This document shows positions 1 through 8,649 of a DNA stretch of 64,000 nt, piece after piece. The DNA comes from an uncultured Lachnospiraceae bacterium. GTDB taxonomy: Bacteria; Bacillota; Clostridia; Lachnospirales; Lachnospiraceae. A program made the position numbers and the translations under genes. Below the pieces are notes generated by a model. The model ran no database searches, was not told where the DNA came from, and worked only from the letters and a program-made list of their open reading frames with translations. Where the stretch lies: NCBI GenBank assembly GCA_910578715.1, contig CAJTRL010000013.1:5689-69688 (forward strand). The letters run 5' to 3'. The stretch's first letter is position 1. Every line of letters begins with the position of its first letter.

Positions 1-762
1 GATGATATGGAAAACAAGACTTTTTAACCGGGCCAGATATCTGACGAAAACAGCCCATACCAGAATCAGGGCGTATAACATGAAATCGCCGAACACCTTA
101 AAATACAAATCGCTTAACAATAAAGAGATATACAGGGAACCGCATCCGCATCCGATGACCGCGAGATAAAATTTGTTTTCCGGATTTTTGCCGGACAGAA
201 CAAAGCCCGCCGTAAGAAGGCCAAAACTGAGAAGATACAGCCCGGCCAGCTTCATCGTATCGGTAAGATAGGGAAGCATGAGCGTGGCAAAGATAATCAG
301 GCTGATAAAAATCAGCACGGAGGCAAAAATACCCATGAAACTTCTGCCGAAAAGTTTCTCATAATCTTTGCGGGGAAGGTTCGGAGAAACAGGACCCGGC
401 GCCGGGTAAGGCCCGGCGTTTCCGAATGGCTGGGATGTATACTGTGGAGTCTGAGGCGCCGCGTGCGGCGGAATGTCGGCCGCCATTCCCGGCTGTGGCA
501 TCATTCCCGCCTGAGCTCTGAAAGGGTCAGAATTTGCCTGCCGTGCAGCAGCTTCCGCATTCTGCCTGTCCTTCAGCATCCGAAACTGCTGATTCATGTA
601 TTTGAGCTCGGTTTCCAGATAAAATATTTTTTCCTGGCAGAGCGCTTTGCTCTCTGGCGTCTGTTCGCTGTGGGAACACTGATAGATTAAATCGTTCAGC
701 CTTTTGCGGGTTTTCAGCAATTCATTTTCAAAATTCAGGAGGTCGATTTCATTTTGATTCAT
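1..762 (-). CDS. DUF2339-like multi-spanning membrane protein, 3' end cut by window edge
   Basis: The gene is open at position 1; 254 codons are visible. The start is ATG at 762-760 with an AAAGG-like ribosome site upstream. Residues ~1-75 are charged and helical, probably coiled coil. Residues ~76-125 are rich in Pro, Gln, Gly and Ala (a cytosolic linker). From ~135 on there are at least four hydrophobic segments separated by very short loops. A coiled-coil start, Pro/Gln linker and packed membrane helices fit the DUF2339 type seen in many Clostridia, whose biochemical role is unknown. It is divergent to the rel gene across a 232-nt gap. The family call is an inference from layout; the reading frame itself is clear. 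Confidence 0.6.
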   Translation of the reverse strand, partial: MNQNEIDLLNFENELLKTRKRLNDLIYQCSHSEQTPESKALCQEKIFYLETELKYMNQQFRMLKDRQNAEAAARQANSDPFRAQAGMMPQPGMAADIPPHAAPQTPQYTSQPFGNAGPYPAPGPVSPNLPRKDYEKLFGRSFMGIFASVLIFISLIIFATLMLPYLTDTMKLAGLYLLSFGLLTAGFVLSGKNPENKFYLAVIGCGCGSLYISLLLSDLYFKVFGDFMLYALILVWAVFVRYLARLKSLVFHII

Positions 763-919
763 AAGCGGTGAGCCTTTCGGGATTCTTGCACATAATATAT
801 AATAATATAGGAAAAAAAGAGTGCGCTTTTTCTTAAAATGGTAACATTGATGCACGGCGCCGTCAAGAAAATTGACGGGCCGGAAGGTGTCGGCGGCTGT
901 TTTTTTGGCACGATTCATA

Positions 920-948
920 TTGACTAAGCAAGGCGGTTCATGTATTCT
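920..948 (+). promoter_or_regulatory. Sigma-A-type promoter for rel
   Basis: TTGACT at 920-925, a 17-nt spacer and TATTCT at 943-948 give a good housekeeping promoter. The predicted transcription start lies near 955, about 40 nt before the rel start codon. A small hairpin (CCGTCAA/TTGACGG) lies just upstream at about 864-882. Confidence 0.55.
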
Positions 949-994
949 TAAAATATCCTTCAAAAAAGAGCAGAACAAAGCGACTGGTGAGACT

Positions 995-3307
995 ATGGCA
1001 ACAGAAGAAAAGAAAGAAGTTGTTTTTGACGACGGCAGAATTGAATCGATAGAAGAGTTTCAGAGTCCTGAGGCATTATATCAGGAACTGATTACCCGTG
1101 TGCGCAAATATCACCCTTCGGATGATATTTCTTTAATTGAAAAGGCATACGGAGTGGCTTATGAAGCTCACAAAGACCAGGTCCGCAAATCCGGGGAACC
1201 TTATATTATTCATCCGCTGTGCGTTGCGATTATTCTGGCGGATTTGGAACTGGATAAGGAGACGATTGTGGCGGGGCTTCTGCACGATGTGGTGGAAGAC
1301 ACGCCGATAACGGATGAGGAGATTGCGGATACATTCGGAGCGGATGTGGCGCTGATTGTGGACGGTGTTACGAAACTGGATAAACTGAGCTTCCGCGGGG
1401 AGCCGGGAAGCGATAAAGACGCGGAAAAACTGGAAAGACAGGCGGAAAATCTGCGGAAGATGTTTCTGGCGATGGCGAAGGATATCCGCGTGATTTTAAT
1501 CAAACTGGCCGACAGGCTTCATAATATGCGTACGCTGCAGTACCGGAATGTGGAGAAACAGCAGGAAGTAGCAAGGGAAACGCTGGATATTTATTCCCCC
1601 ATTGCACAGCGGCTCGGCATTTCCAAGATTAAAGTGGAACTGGATGACCTTTCTTTGAAATATCTGGAACCGGAAGCCTATTATGAACTGGTAGATACGA
1701 TTGCGGTCCGCAAGAGCGTGCGGGAAAAGTATATCCAGACAATCGTGGACGAAGTAGGAGAGCATATTGCCCGCGCCGGCATCAAGGCGCAGATAGACGG
1801 CCGCATCAAACATTTTTTCAGCATCTATAAGAAAATGAAAAATCAGAATAAGACCATCGACCAGATTTACGATTTGTTTGCGGTGCGCATCATCGTAGAC
1901 ACGGTCATGGACTGTTATGCGGCGCTCGGCGTGATTCATGAGATGTATAAGCCGATTCCGGGCCGTTTTAAAGACTATATTGCTGTGCCGAAGGCCAACA
2001 TGTATCAGTCGCTTCATACGACGCTGATAGGTTCTTCCGGGCAGCCTTTTGAAATACAGATTCGAACCTATGAAATGCACAAGGCGGCGGAGTATGGAAT
2101 CGCCGCGCACTGGAAATATAAAGAGGCCTCGGACGGCAAGAAGGTAGAAACACAGGAAGAGGAAAAGCTGGTCTGGCTGCGGCAGATACTGGAATGGCAG
2201 CAGACGGCGGAAGATAATAAAGAGTTCATGAAGCTGTTAAAGAGCGATTTAAATCTTTTTTCCGACCATGTTTACTGCTTTACGCCCACAGGGGACGTGA
2301 AAAATCTTCCGGCGGGCTCGACGCCGATTGACTTCGCGTACAGCATTCACAGCGCGGTCGGCAATAAAATGATTGGCGCCAGAGTGAACGGCAAGCTCGT
2401 GACCATCGATTATGAAATCAAAAACGGCGACCGGATTGAAATTCTGACTTCCCAAAATTCCAAAGGGCCGAGCCGTGACTGGCTGAATCTTGTCAAAAGC
2501 ACACAGGCGAAAAATAAAATCAATCAGTGGTTTAAACAGGAATTAAAAGAAGATAATATTGTTAAGGGAAGAGAACTGCTTCTTAATTATTGTAAGGCGA
2601 AATCCATCAATACACAGGATATTCTGATTCCCCGGTATGAAGAAGCCATTATGAAAAAATACGGGTTCCGGGACTGGGACTCCGTCCTTGCGGCGGTTGG
2701 ACACGGCGGCCTGAAAGAAGGCCAGATTATCAACCGGATGCAGGAACAGTACGATAACGACCACAAAAAAGAGATTTCGGACGAGGAAGTTATTGCCGAG
2801 GTTAAGGAAAATGCACAGAATAGCCGGATGCGGCCGAGAAAAGGAACGAGCAGCATCGTGGTAAAAGGCATCCACGACGTGGCAGTGCGCTTTTCCAAAT
2901 GCTGCAGTCCCGTGCCGGGAGACGAAATCGTTGGTTTTGTCACGAGAGGACGCGGTGTTTCCATCCACAGGACGGACTGCATTAATATTCTGAATCTGCC
3001 GGAAATCGACTGTGTCAGGCTGATTGATGCGGAGTGGCAGCAGGAGGCGGCGGATGGCGGCGATGAGAAATATCTGGCGGAAATCAGCATCTATGCCAAC
3101 AACCGGAACGGTCTGCTGGCGGATGTTTCCAGGGCGCTGACGGAAAAAGACATCGATATTCTGGCGTTAAATACGCGGATTAACAAACAGGGGACGGCGA
3201 CGATTACGGTCAGCTTCGAGATTCGCAGCAGAGAGGAGCTGAACCGGATTATTGATAAAATCAGAACGATAGACAGTGTTATCGATATTGAGAGAACGAC
3301 GGGCTGA
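995..3307 (+). CDS. rel: Bifunctional (p)ppGpp synthetase/hydrolase (Rel/SpoT family)
   Basis: This 770-residue protein makes and degrades the stringent-response alarmones pppGpp and ppGpp. Order of domains: HD hydrolase (~50-200; H73 and the HD pair at 97-98 in GLLHDVVEDT), synthetase (~240-350, with the GRFKDYIAVPK segment), TGS (~445-505, VYCFTPTGDVKNLPAGSTPIDFAYS split over it) and a C-terminal ACT domain (~695-770). The length is normal for the family. The frame is open from 872, but ATG 995 is chosen because a GGTGA ribosome site precedes it and the upstream 41 residues do not look like the family. Both catalytic halves look intact, so it is probably the single long Rel enzyme of the cell. 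Confidence 0.95.
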   Translation: MATEEKKEVVFDDGRIESIEEFQSPEALYQELITRVRKYHPSDDISLIEKAYGVAYEAHKDQVRKSGEPYIIHPLCVAIILADLELDKETIVAGLLHDVVEDTPITDEEIADTFGADVALIVDGVTKLDKLSFRGEPGSDKDAEKLERQAENLRKMFLAMAKDIRVILIKLADRLHNMRTLQYRNVEKQQEVARETLDIYSPIAQRLGISKIKVELDDLSLKYLEPEAYYELVDTIAVRKSVREKYIQTIVDEVGEHIARAGIKAQIDGRIKHFFSIYKKMKNQNKTIDQIYDLFAVRIIVDTVMDCYAALGVIHEMYKPIPGRFKDYIAVPKANMYQSLHTTLIGSSGQPFEIQIRTYEMHKAAEYGIAAHWKYKEASDGKKVETQEEEKLVWLRQILEWQQTAEDNKEFMKLLKSDLNLFSDHVYCFTPTGDVKNLPAGSTPIDFAYSIHSAVGNKMIGARVNGKLVTIDYEIKNGDRIEILTSQNSKGPSRDWLNLVKSTQAKNKINQWFKQELKEDNIVKGRELLLNYCKAKSINTQDILIPRYEEAIMKKYGFRDWDSVLAAVGHGGLKEGQIINRMQEQYDNDHKKEISDEEVIAEVKENAQNSRMRPRKGTSSIVVKGIHDVAVRFSKCCSPVPGDEIVGFVTRGRGVSIHRTDCINILNLPEIDCVRLIDAEWQQEAADGGDEKYLAEISIYANNRNGLLADVSRALTEKDIDILALNTRINKQGTATITVSFEIRSREELNRIIDKIRTIDSVIDIERTTG

Positions 3308-3393
3308 CAAATACGCGGCGGAAACGGAAGATGACATAATCGCGGTGGAAAACAGGAACTGGCGCGGCGGAAGCGGGAAGGAGTATATACCGG

Positions 3394-4023
3394 ATGGGAA
3401 ATTTGAAAGTAGGCAGACTGATGCTTGGCATCTGCCAGACCAACTGCTATTTTGTTTATAAAGAGGGCGAAAAAGACGTTATCTTTTTTGACCCGGCGGA
3501 TAAAGGCGATTATATTTATGAAGCATTGAAAGAAAAAGGTTTTCAGGTAGCTGGCATTCTGCTGACGCACGGACATTTTGACCATATCTGGGGAACGAAT
3601 AAGCTGCGGGAGCTGTCGGGCGCGCCGATTTACGCCTATGAAGAAGAAAAAGTTCTGTGTGAGGACGCCGTTACCAATGTATCGGACCAGGTGGGCAGAC
3701 CTTATACGGTCATACCGGACAGATATTTAAAGGACAACGAGGAAATCACGATTGCAGGCATGACCTGTAAGCTGCTGGCGACGCCGGGGCATACGGTCGG
3801 AAGCTGCTGTTATTATTTTGAGGAGGACAGCATTCTCATAAGCGGCGACACGCTGTTCCAGGAATCGGTGGGAAGAACGGACCTTGCGACGGGAAGCATG
3901 AGCGCGCTGATTCGTTCCGTCAGGGAAAGGCTGTTTATTCTGCCGGATGACGTCAGGGTATATCCGGGGCATGGCGAGACGACGGACATCGGCCATGAAA
4001 AGAAGTATAATCCGTTTTTATAA
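3394..4023 (+). CDS. MBL-fold metallo-hydrolase, glyoxalase II-like
   Basis: The 209-residue protein has the metallo-beta-lactamase fold signature THGHFDH (H59, H61, D63, H64). The later metal ligands lie in TPGHTVGS (~130), SGDTLF (~152) and YPGHGE (~193). Proteins of this size and motif set are usually thioesterase or glyoxalase II-like enzymes with two bound metals; the real substrate cannot be read from sequence. The ATG follows a strong AAGGAGT site. It lies 86 nt behind rel, a common neighbour arrangement in Clostridia, and is probably co-transcribed. Confidence 0.85.
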   Translation: MGNLKVGRLMLGICQTNCYFVYKEGEKDVIFFDPADKGDYIYEALKEKGFQVAGILLTHGHFDHIWGTNKLRELSGAPIYAYEEEKVLCEDAVTNVSDQVGRPYTVIPDRYLKDNEEITIAGMTCKLLATPGHTVGSCCYYFEEDSILISGDTLFQESVGRTDLATGSMSALIRSVRERLFILPDDVRVYPGHGETTDIGHEKKYNPFL

Positions 4024-4035
4024 TATCAGAACAGC

Positions 4036-4102
4036 AAAGAACGTGTTTTCAGGCCGTTCTTTATGAAAATATGCGGTTGAAAGAAATAAATCTTTCAGCC
4101 GC
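4036..4102 (+). terminator. Two adjacent hairpins between the hydrolase and the VWA gene
   Basis: The first stem is AAAGAACG (4036-4043) with CGTTCTTT (4055-4062). The second is GCGGTTGAAAGA (4073-4084) with TCTTTCAGCCGC (4091-4102). There is no long U-run after the first, so it is only a weak terminator candidate. The second resembles the GGTTGAAA hairpin that opens the leader repeats found elsewhere in the window. Confidence 0.45.
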
Positions 4103-4145
4103 AAATTTGTGAAAAATGCCGTTCATGCGGCGGAATGAGGGAAAC

Positions 4146-5411
4146 ATGGTGGAACAGATATCGTCGCTTGCCCGCGAAGTTATCCGGCTGGCGCATGACG
4201 GCATTCTAATTAATATGCGTTTTCTGGATGTGGCGCTCGATAAGCTGAAGCTGGAAGAACGGGAGCAGATGGGGGCCTTTGCTTTTGACGGCAGTAAGCT
4301 CTATTATGACCCGGCGCTTTTGCTGGCCAGGTATCGGAAAGAACCTCATTTTGCGGTAAGGCTTTATCTGCATGTGCTGCTGCACTGTATTTTTTACCAT
4401 AGTTACCAGACCGACAAGCTGGAGCGGGAGCTGTGGGATTTATCGACCGATATCGCGGTGGAGAATACCGTTCTGGAAATGAATCTGCATCTTGCCGCGC
4501 TTCCTTCGGACGCGATTCTCCGGGGCCGTCTGGATATTTTGAAAAAACAGGCTGGAGGGCTTACGGCGGAGAAACTTTACAGACATTTCAGGATAGAGCA
4601 GCCTTCCGGCAAAGCATTGAAAGAGTGGCGGGAGCTGTGCCATTACGACGAGCACCTTTACTGGGACCGGAAAGAAGAACTGACGCTTTCAGGGGAGGAA
4701 TGGCGGAAGGTCAGCGAACGGGTCAAAGCGGATTTGAAATCTTTTTCCAAAGATAAAAACAACGGGCAGAGCATGGAGGAAAATCTGAAAGAGGCCATCC
4801 GGGAAAAATATGATTACAGCGACTTTCTGCGGCGGTTCATGACGATGGGCGAGACAATACAGATAAACGACGATGAGTTCGATTATATCTATTATACTTA
4901 TGGTCTGTCCCACTATGGAAACATGCCGCTTATAGAGCCGCTGGAATACAAGGATGCCAACAAAATCAGGGACTTTGTGATTGCGGTCGATACATCGGCT
5001 TCTTGTCGCGGCGAACTGGTACAGGCTTTTCTTAATAAGACTTACCAGATGATGCAGCAGAAGGAAAATTTTTTCCGGAAAATAAACGTGCATATCATCC
5101 AATGCGATAACGAGGTGCGCAGCGATACGAAAATCACCTGTCAGGAAGAATTTGATGCGTTTATGAAAAACGGCAGACTGAAAGGGTTTGGTTCCACGGA
5201 TTTCAGGCCGGTTTTTGAATATGTGGAAGCCTTACGGGAAGCGGGAGAGTTTGCGGACTTAAAAGGACTGCTTTATTTTACGGACGGCTATGGCATCTAC
5301 CCGGAACGGATGCCGGATTATGATACTGCTTTTATTTTTCTGAGGGAAGACGGAGAAGCGCCGGAGGTACCGCCCTGGGCGATTAAGATTGTGCTGAATG
5401 GAGAGCTATAA
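4146..5411 (+). CDS. VWA-like domain protein with metallopeptidase-like N-terminus (DUF2201 type)
   Basis: This 421-residue protein is the first gene of a three-gene module with a MoxR ATPase and a leucine-rich-repeat protein. Residues ~1-200 resemble the putative metallopeptidase-like domain found with VWA-MoxR pairs, with histidines in HVLLHCIFYH (76-85) where a zinc helix would be. Residues ~275-421 carry a von Willebrand A-like fold with a MIDAS-type D-T-S-A-S. Such pairs are thought to work as ATPase and metal-binding adaptor in assembling or activating other complexes; the client is unknown. ATG 4146 is preferred to 4116 because GAGGG lies six bases before it. Its stop overlaps the next start by one base (TAATG). 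Confidence 0.75.
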   Translation: MVEQISSLAREVIRLAHDGILINMRFLDVALDKLKLEEREQMGAFAFDGSKLYYDPALLLARYRKEPHFAVRLYLHVLLHCIFYHSYQTDKLERELWDLSTDIAVENTVLEMNLHLAALPSDAILRGRLDILKKQAGGLTAEKLYRHFRIEQPSGKALKEWRELCHYDEHLYWDRKEELTLSGEEWRKVSERVKADLKSFSKDKNNGQSMEENLKEAIREKYDYSDFLRRFMTMGETIQINDDEFDYIYYTYGLSHYGNMPLIEPLEYKDANKIRDFVIAVDTSASCRGELVQAFLNKTYQMMQQKENFFRKINVHIIQCDNEVRSDTKITCQEEFDAFMKNGRLKGFGSTDFRPVFEYVEALREAGEFADLKGLLYFTDGYGIYPERMPDYDTAFIFLREDGEAPEVPPWAIKIVLNGEL

Positions 5412-7024
5412 TGTTAAATATTAAACAAGCCAAAGAGTATATTAAGGAATCTGTAAAACTGTATTTGAAGAAGGACGAAGAGGGCGAATACCGGATTCCT
5501 CTGGTCAGGCAGCGGCCGATTTTTCTGCTGGGCGCGCCGGGCATCGGCAAAACGGCCGTCATGGAACAGATTGCACAGGAGCTGGGCATCGCCCTCGTCT
5601 CTTATTCCATGACGCATCATACAAGGCAGTCGGCCCTGGGCCTTCCTTTTATCGCCCATAAGGAATACGACGGGCTTTCCTATGATGTTTCCGAATACAC
5701 CATGAGCGAAATCATCGCTTCGATTTATGATGTGATGAAAGAAAGCGGCATCAGGGAGGGGATTCTTTTTCTGGATGAGATTAACTGTGTGTCGGAGACG
5801 CTTGCGCCTTCCATGCTGCAGTTTCTTCAGTACAAGGTGTTTGGCCGTCATCAGGTGCCGGAAGGATGGGTCATCGTTACCGCGGGAAACCCGCCGGAAT
5901 ATAATAAATCGGTACGGGAATTTGATGTAGTCACGCTGGACCGGATGAAAATCCTGGAAGTGGAGGCGGACTACGGCGTATGGAAGGAATATGCGAGGAA
6001 CAGAAACCTCCATACGGCCATTCTGAATTATCTGGATTTGAAAAAAGAAGATTTTTATCAGGTTGAAACGACCGTCCGGGGCAAAAATTATATTACGGCA
6101 AGAGGATGGGAAGACCTGTCCGAAATGATGCTGCTTTATGAAGAGGAAGGCATGAAGGTGGAAGAGACGCTGGTGGAGCAGTATCTGCGGAATCCGCGGG
6201 TGGTTAAGGAGTTTACCGCCTATTACGATTTATACCAGAAATATAAGAAGGACTACCACGTTGAAGATATTTTGGCGGGAAAAAGTACGGCGGGAGCGGG
6301 GGAAAAGGCGAGAAAGGCCGATTTTGACGAACGCCTCTCCCTGATGGGAATGCTCATCGACCATGTACAGCGGGATATCCGGGAAAATATGGAAAAACTC
6401 GATTATCTGAGCGCTCTTCTCGTGCACATGAAGGCGGTTCGGAACGCGGCGGAACAGGAGAATGCCGCGCCGTCCCGGAATGCGGTGGAACAGGAAGAAG
6501 GCGCGTCAGGACGCGGGAGTCGGACAGTGCCAGAGGAAGGTATGGAAAATCGGCCGGGCGAAGCTGTGCGGACGATTCTGGAGAAACAGATTACGGGCAG
6601 ACAGAAAGGGATGGAAGCTCTGCAAAAAGCGGGTTCCTTATCCGAAAGAGAAAAGCGGAAGCAGCGGAAGGCCATTCGTTTTCTGCAGGACTGCGGACGG
6701 GAACTCCGCCTGCATGACGTGCCCGATGCCGATGCGGCGGTACGGCTTCTGAAAAACCGATATGATGAGGAGGTTACTTCATATAGAAGGGAAACGGAGG
6801 AAGTCGGAAATGAACTGCATTATCTCTTTGCTTTCGTGGAGGATTCTTTCGGCGCGGGCAATGAAATGCTGATTCTTCTGACAGAGTGCACCGTCAACCA
6901 GGATAGCGCGAAATTTATCAGCATGTACGGCTGCGAGGACTATCGGAAGCATCATGAAGAAATGATGGTGTCAGAACGGAGCGATTTGCTGATGCAGCAG
7001 ATAGACCTGGCTTTGCAGATATAG
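5411..7024 (+). CDS. MoxR-family AAA+ ATPase
   Basis: The protein has 537 residues. The P-loop GAPGIGKTA lies at 41-49, Walker B LFLDEIN at ~118-124, and a sensor-like TAGNPPEYN near 157. The C-terminal half (~290-537) is charged and helical, with an Ala/Glu/Gly-rich stretch (~345-390) that looks like a flexible insert. MoxR proteins act with VWA-domain partners as chaperone-like assembly factors; the partner here is the overlapping upstream gene (one-base overlap, so translation is probably coupled). The substrate is unknown. Confidence 0.85.
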   Translation: MLNIKQAKEYIKESVKLYLKKDEEGEYRIPLVRQRPIFLLGAPGIGKTAVMEQIAQELGIALVSYSMTHHTRQSALGLPFIAHKEYDGLSYDVSEYTMSEIIASIYDVMKESGIREGILFLDEINCVSETLAPSMLQFLQYKVFGRHQVPEGWVIVTAGNPPEYNKSVREFDVVTLDRMKILEVEADYGVWKEYARNRNLHTAILNYLDLKKEDFYQVETTVRGKNYITARGWEDLSEMMLLYEEEGMKVEETLVEQYLRNPRVVKEFTAYYDLYQKYKKDYHVEDILAGKSTAGAGEKARKADFDERLSLMGMLIDHVQRDIRENMEKLDYLSALLVHMKAVRNAAEQENAAPSRNAVEQEEGASGRGSRTVPEEGMENRPGEAVRTILEKQITGRQKGMEALQKAGSLSEREKRKQRKAIRFLQDCGRELRLHDVPDADAAVRLLKNRYDEEVTSYRRETEEVGNELHYLFAFVEDSFGAGNEMLILLTECTVNQDSAKFISMYGCEDYRKHHEEMMVSERSDLLMQQIDLALQI

Positions 7025-7143
7025 GGCGGCGAAAGGAATCCTGGCAGAAAAGAAGTCTGGGCGGCGAAGGCCCCTGACGGGAAGAAGGTCTGCATGGAGA
7101 GCTGTCCGGTGAAAAAAAGAAAGGGATGGAATCTGGAGGGAGC

Positions 7144-8085
7144 ATGAAAACGCGGGAAATCGAAACACAGCACGGCATTCTGCAATACGAGGTACGGGAA
7201 GATGGCGTCGTTCTGACCGGATACCGGGGCAGGGACATTGCCCTTGCCATACCAGAGCGGATAGAAGAAAGGCCGGTCACGGTCATTGGAAAAAAGGCTT
7301 TTCTGGGAGCAAAGAATTTGCAGCAGCTTTTTCTTCCGGAGAGCATTGCCGTAATACAGGACTGGGCCTTTGCCTGCTGCAGTGCGCTCAGGGCGCTGGT
7401 GCTTCCGCGGAAAACATTAGAGACAGGACAGGGAATCCTGAAAGACTGCTTCCGGCTGCAGCAGATTGCGGCGGTAAGCGTAAAGGGCGGAACGCCCGTT
7501 TCGATAGAGGCGCTTTCCGGGCCGGAGATACAGCTCTCCCGGCTGTTAGCCGCGACCCTGGGCAGCCTGGACGCGTTTTATTTATTTGAACCGTTGGAAG
7601 CTGGCAGCCAGAGCTGGCTGGAACGGTGGGATGCGCGGCTGCTTTCCCTGTTGGCTCAGGAGGATGCGGAAGGCTTTTCCAAAATGCTTCTGTGCGGAGA
7701 AGAGGATTACGGAAGCAGAGAGAACAACCTGGATTACTATCTCGAACAGCGGCGGCGGTTCAAAGTCCGGCTTGCGATGCTGCGGCTGATGAACGATATC
7801 GGCCTTGCGCCGGACGTAAAAGAAGAATTGCTTGCCTATCTGCGGGCCCATACGAAGGGGGAGGCTTCTGAAGAGACCTGGAAGGTGGTGCTGGAAGAAC
7901 ACGGTGACGAGCGGGAATATTACCAGTTTCTGCTGGACAGCGGCTGTATTCATGACGGGAATTTTGGCGCGGTGCTGGAAGACATGGGAGAGCGCCATAC
8001 GGAAATGAAGGCCTTTCTGATGAATGCCCACGGCGGCCGGACGAAGATGGAGGACGCTTTTGCGGCGTTATCGTTTGAGCTGTAA
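7144..8085 (+). CDS. Leucine-rich-repeat (BspA-like) protein of the MoxR/VWA module
   Basis: This 313-residue protein has an N-terminal beta-rich part containing a short run of BspA-type leucine-rich repeats (~35-110; motifs such as VIGKKAFLGAKNLQQLFLPE). A mostly helical C-terminal domain (~130-313) follows that I do not recognise. There is no signal peptide, so it should be cytosolic. ATG 7144 is taken instead of 7126 because GGAGGG precedes it. It follows the ATPase by 119 nt and ends at the left edge of a dispersed repeat. It may be a recognition or scaffold subunit of the module (inference). Confidence 0.6.
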   Translation: MKTREIETQHGILQYEVREDGVVLTGYRGRDIALAIPERIEERPVTVIGKKAFLGAKNLQQLFLPESIAVIQDWAFACCSALRALVLPRKTLETGQGILKDCFRLQQIAAVSVKGGTPVSIEALSGPEIQLSRLLAATLGSLDAFYLFEPLEAGSQSWLERWDARLLSLLAQEDAEGFSKMLLCGEEDYGSRENNLDYYLEQRRRFKVRLAMLRLMNDIGLAPDVKEELLAYLRAHTKGEASEETWKVVLEEHGDEREYYQFLLDSGCIHDGNFGAVLEDMGERHTEMKAFLMNAHGGRTKMEDAFAALSFEL

Positions 8086-8220
8086 TAGGTTGAAAAATCA
8101 GAGATTTTTCAACTGCGAATTTATTCGGCAAGTGAATCTTGGTGCCACTGCGCTGAAGGGGCTGCGCTTTCAGCGCGGGCCCAAATATCGCGGACAGAGA
8201 GAAAGGCATGGTTATTAGTG
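8085..8220 (+). repeat. Dispersed leader repeat, full copy 1
   Basis: This 136-nt non-coding element starts one base inside the upstream stop codon. It matches 63749-63883 over its whole length with only about eight differences by eye. Parts: an opening hairpin TTGAAAAATC/GATTTTTCAA; an outer stem GCGAATTT with AAATaTCGC enclosing a GCGCTGAA/TTCAGCGC hairpin; then GGACAGAGAGAAAGGCA and GGTTATTAGTG. In other copies the same 3' end supplies a ribosome-site-like GAGAAAGG and leads into a start codon. Here the equivalent GTG (8218) meets a stop after seven codons, so this copy no longer serves a gene directly. Confidence 0.8.
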
Positions 8221-8363
8221 TGTTTTCCGGGGGTTTCCGGTAAAGTTACACAGATGTAAGGTATGGTGCCGGACTGTAAGGTAAATCGATGGAACAGGCA
8301 GACATCATTTGATATCCTGATAACAACAAAGCAAAACAATCTAAAAGAAGAGGGGATATCAAA

Positions 8364-8540
8364 ATGAAAAAAATGATTATGGCAACAGTAATATTCGTAG
8401 GAATTATGGCAGGGATTATTGCAGTACAGATGATACTCGCGAAGTTATTTACCTGGCAGGTCGGAGAAACTTTCTCCAAAGCGGCACTTGCAGTTCTGTT
8501 TTATTATTCGGTCTGCCGGATGGTTCGTGAAAAACGGTAA
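8364..8540 (+). CDS. Small membrane protein, 58 residues, unknown function
   Basis: An ATG at 8364 follows an AGAGGGG site and opens a 58-codon frame. Residues 4-27 are strongly hydrophobic (MIMATVIFVGIMAGIIAVQM) and form one clear membrane helix. A second weaker hydrophobic stretch (~40-51) is followed by a basic tail, RMVREKR. Nothing in it suggests a specific function. A GATATC inverted repeat (about 8311 and 8355) brackets the leader. Confidence 0.55.
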   Translation: MKKMIMATVIFVGIMAGIIAVQMILAKLFTWQVGETFSKAALAVLFYYSVCRMVREKR

Positions 8541-8649
8541 GCGCTCAGGTAAGACCGGGCTTAGAAAAATATTATCGAATTTGTGCCGCGGCGTAACTCA
8601 AAATTCCAAAGGATTAGATTGCCGCATATGCGGCGGAAAGAGGGAGAAA

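Noticed and set aside
872..994. Longer N-terminus of Rel from ATG 872
   Set aside because: The extra 41 residues cover the predicted promoter (920-948) and do not resemble the family; ATG 995 has a better SD.
8085..8220. Known riboswitch (cobalamin, c-di-GMP, guanidine)
   Set aside because: Short look-alikes such as GCCACTG are present, but the conserved cores of these classes are not, and the copies precede unrelated genes.
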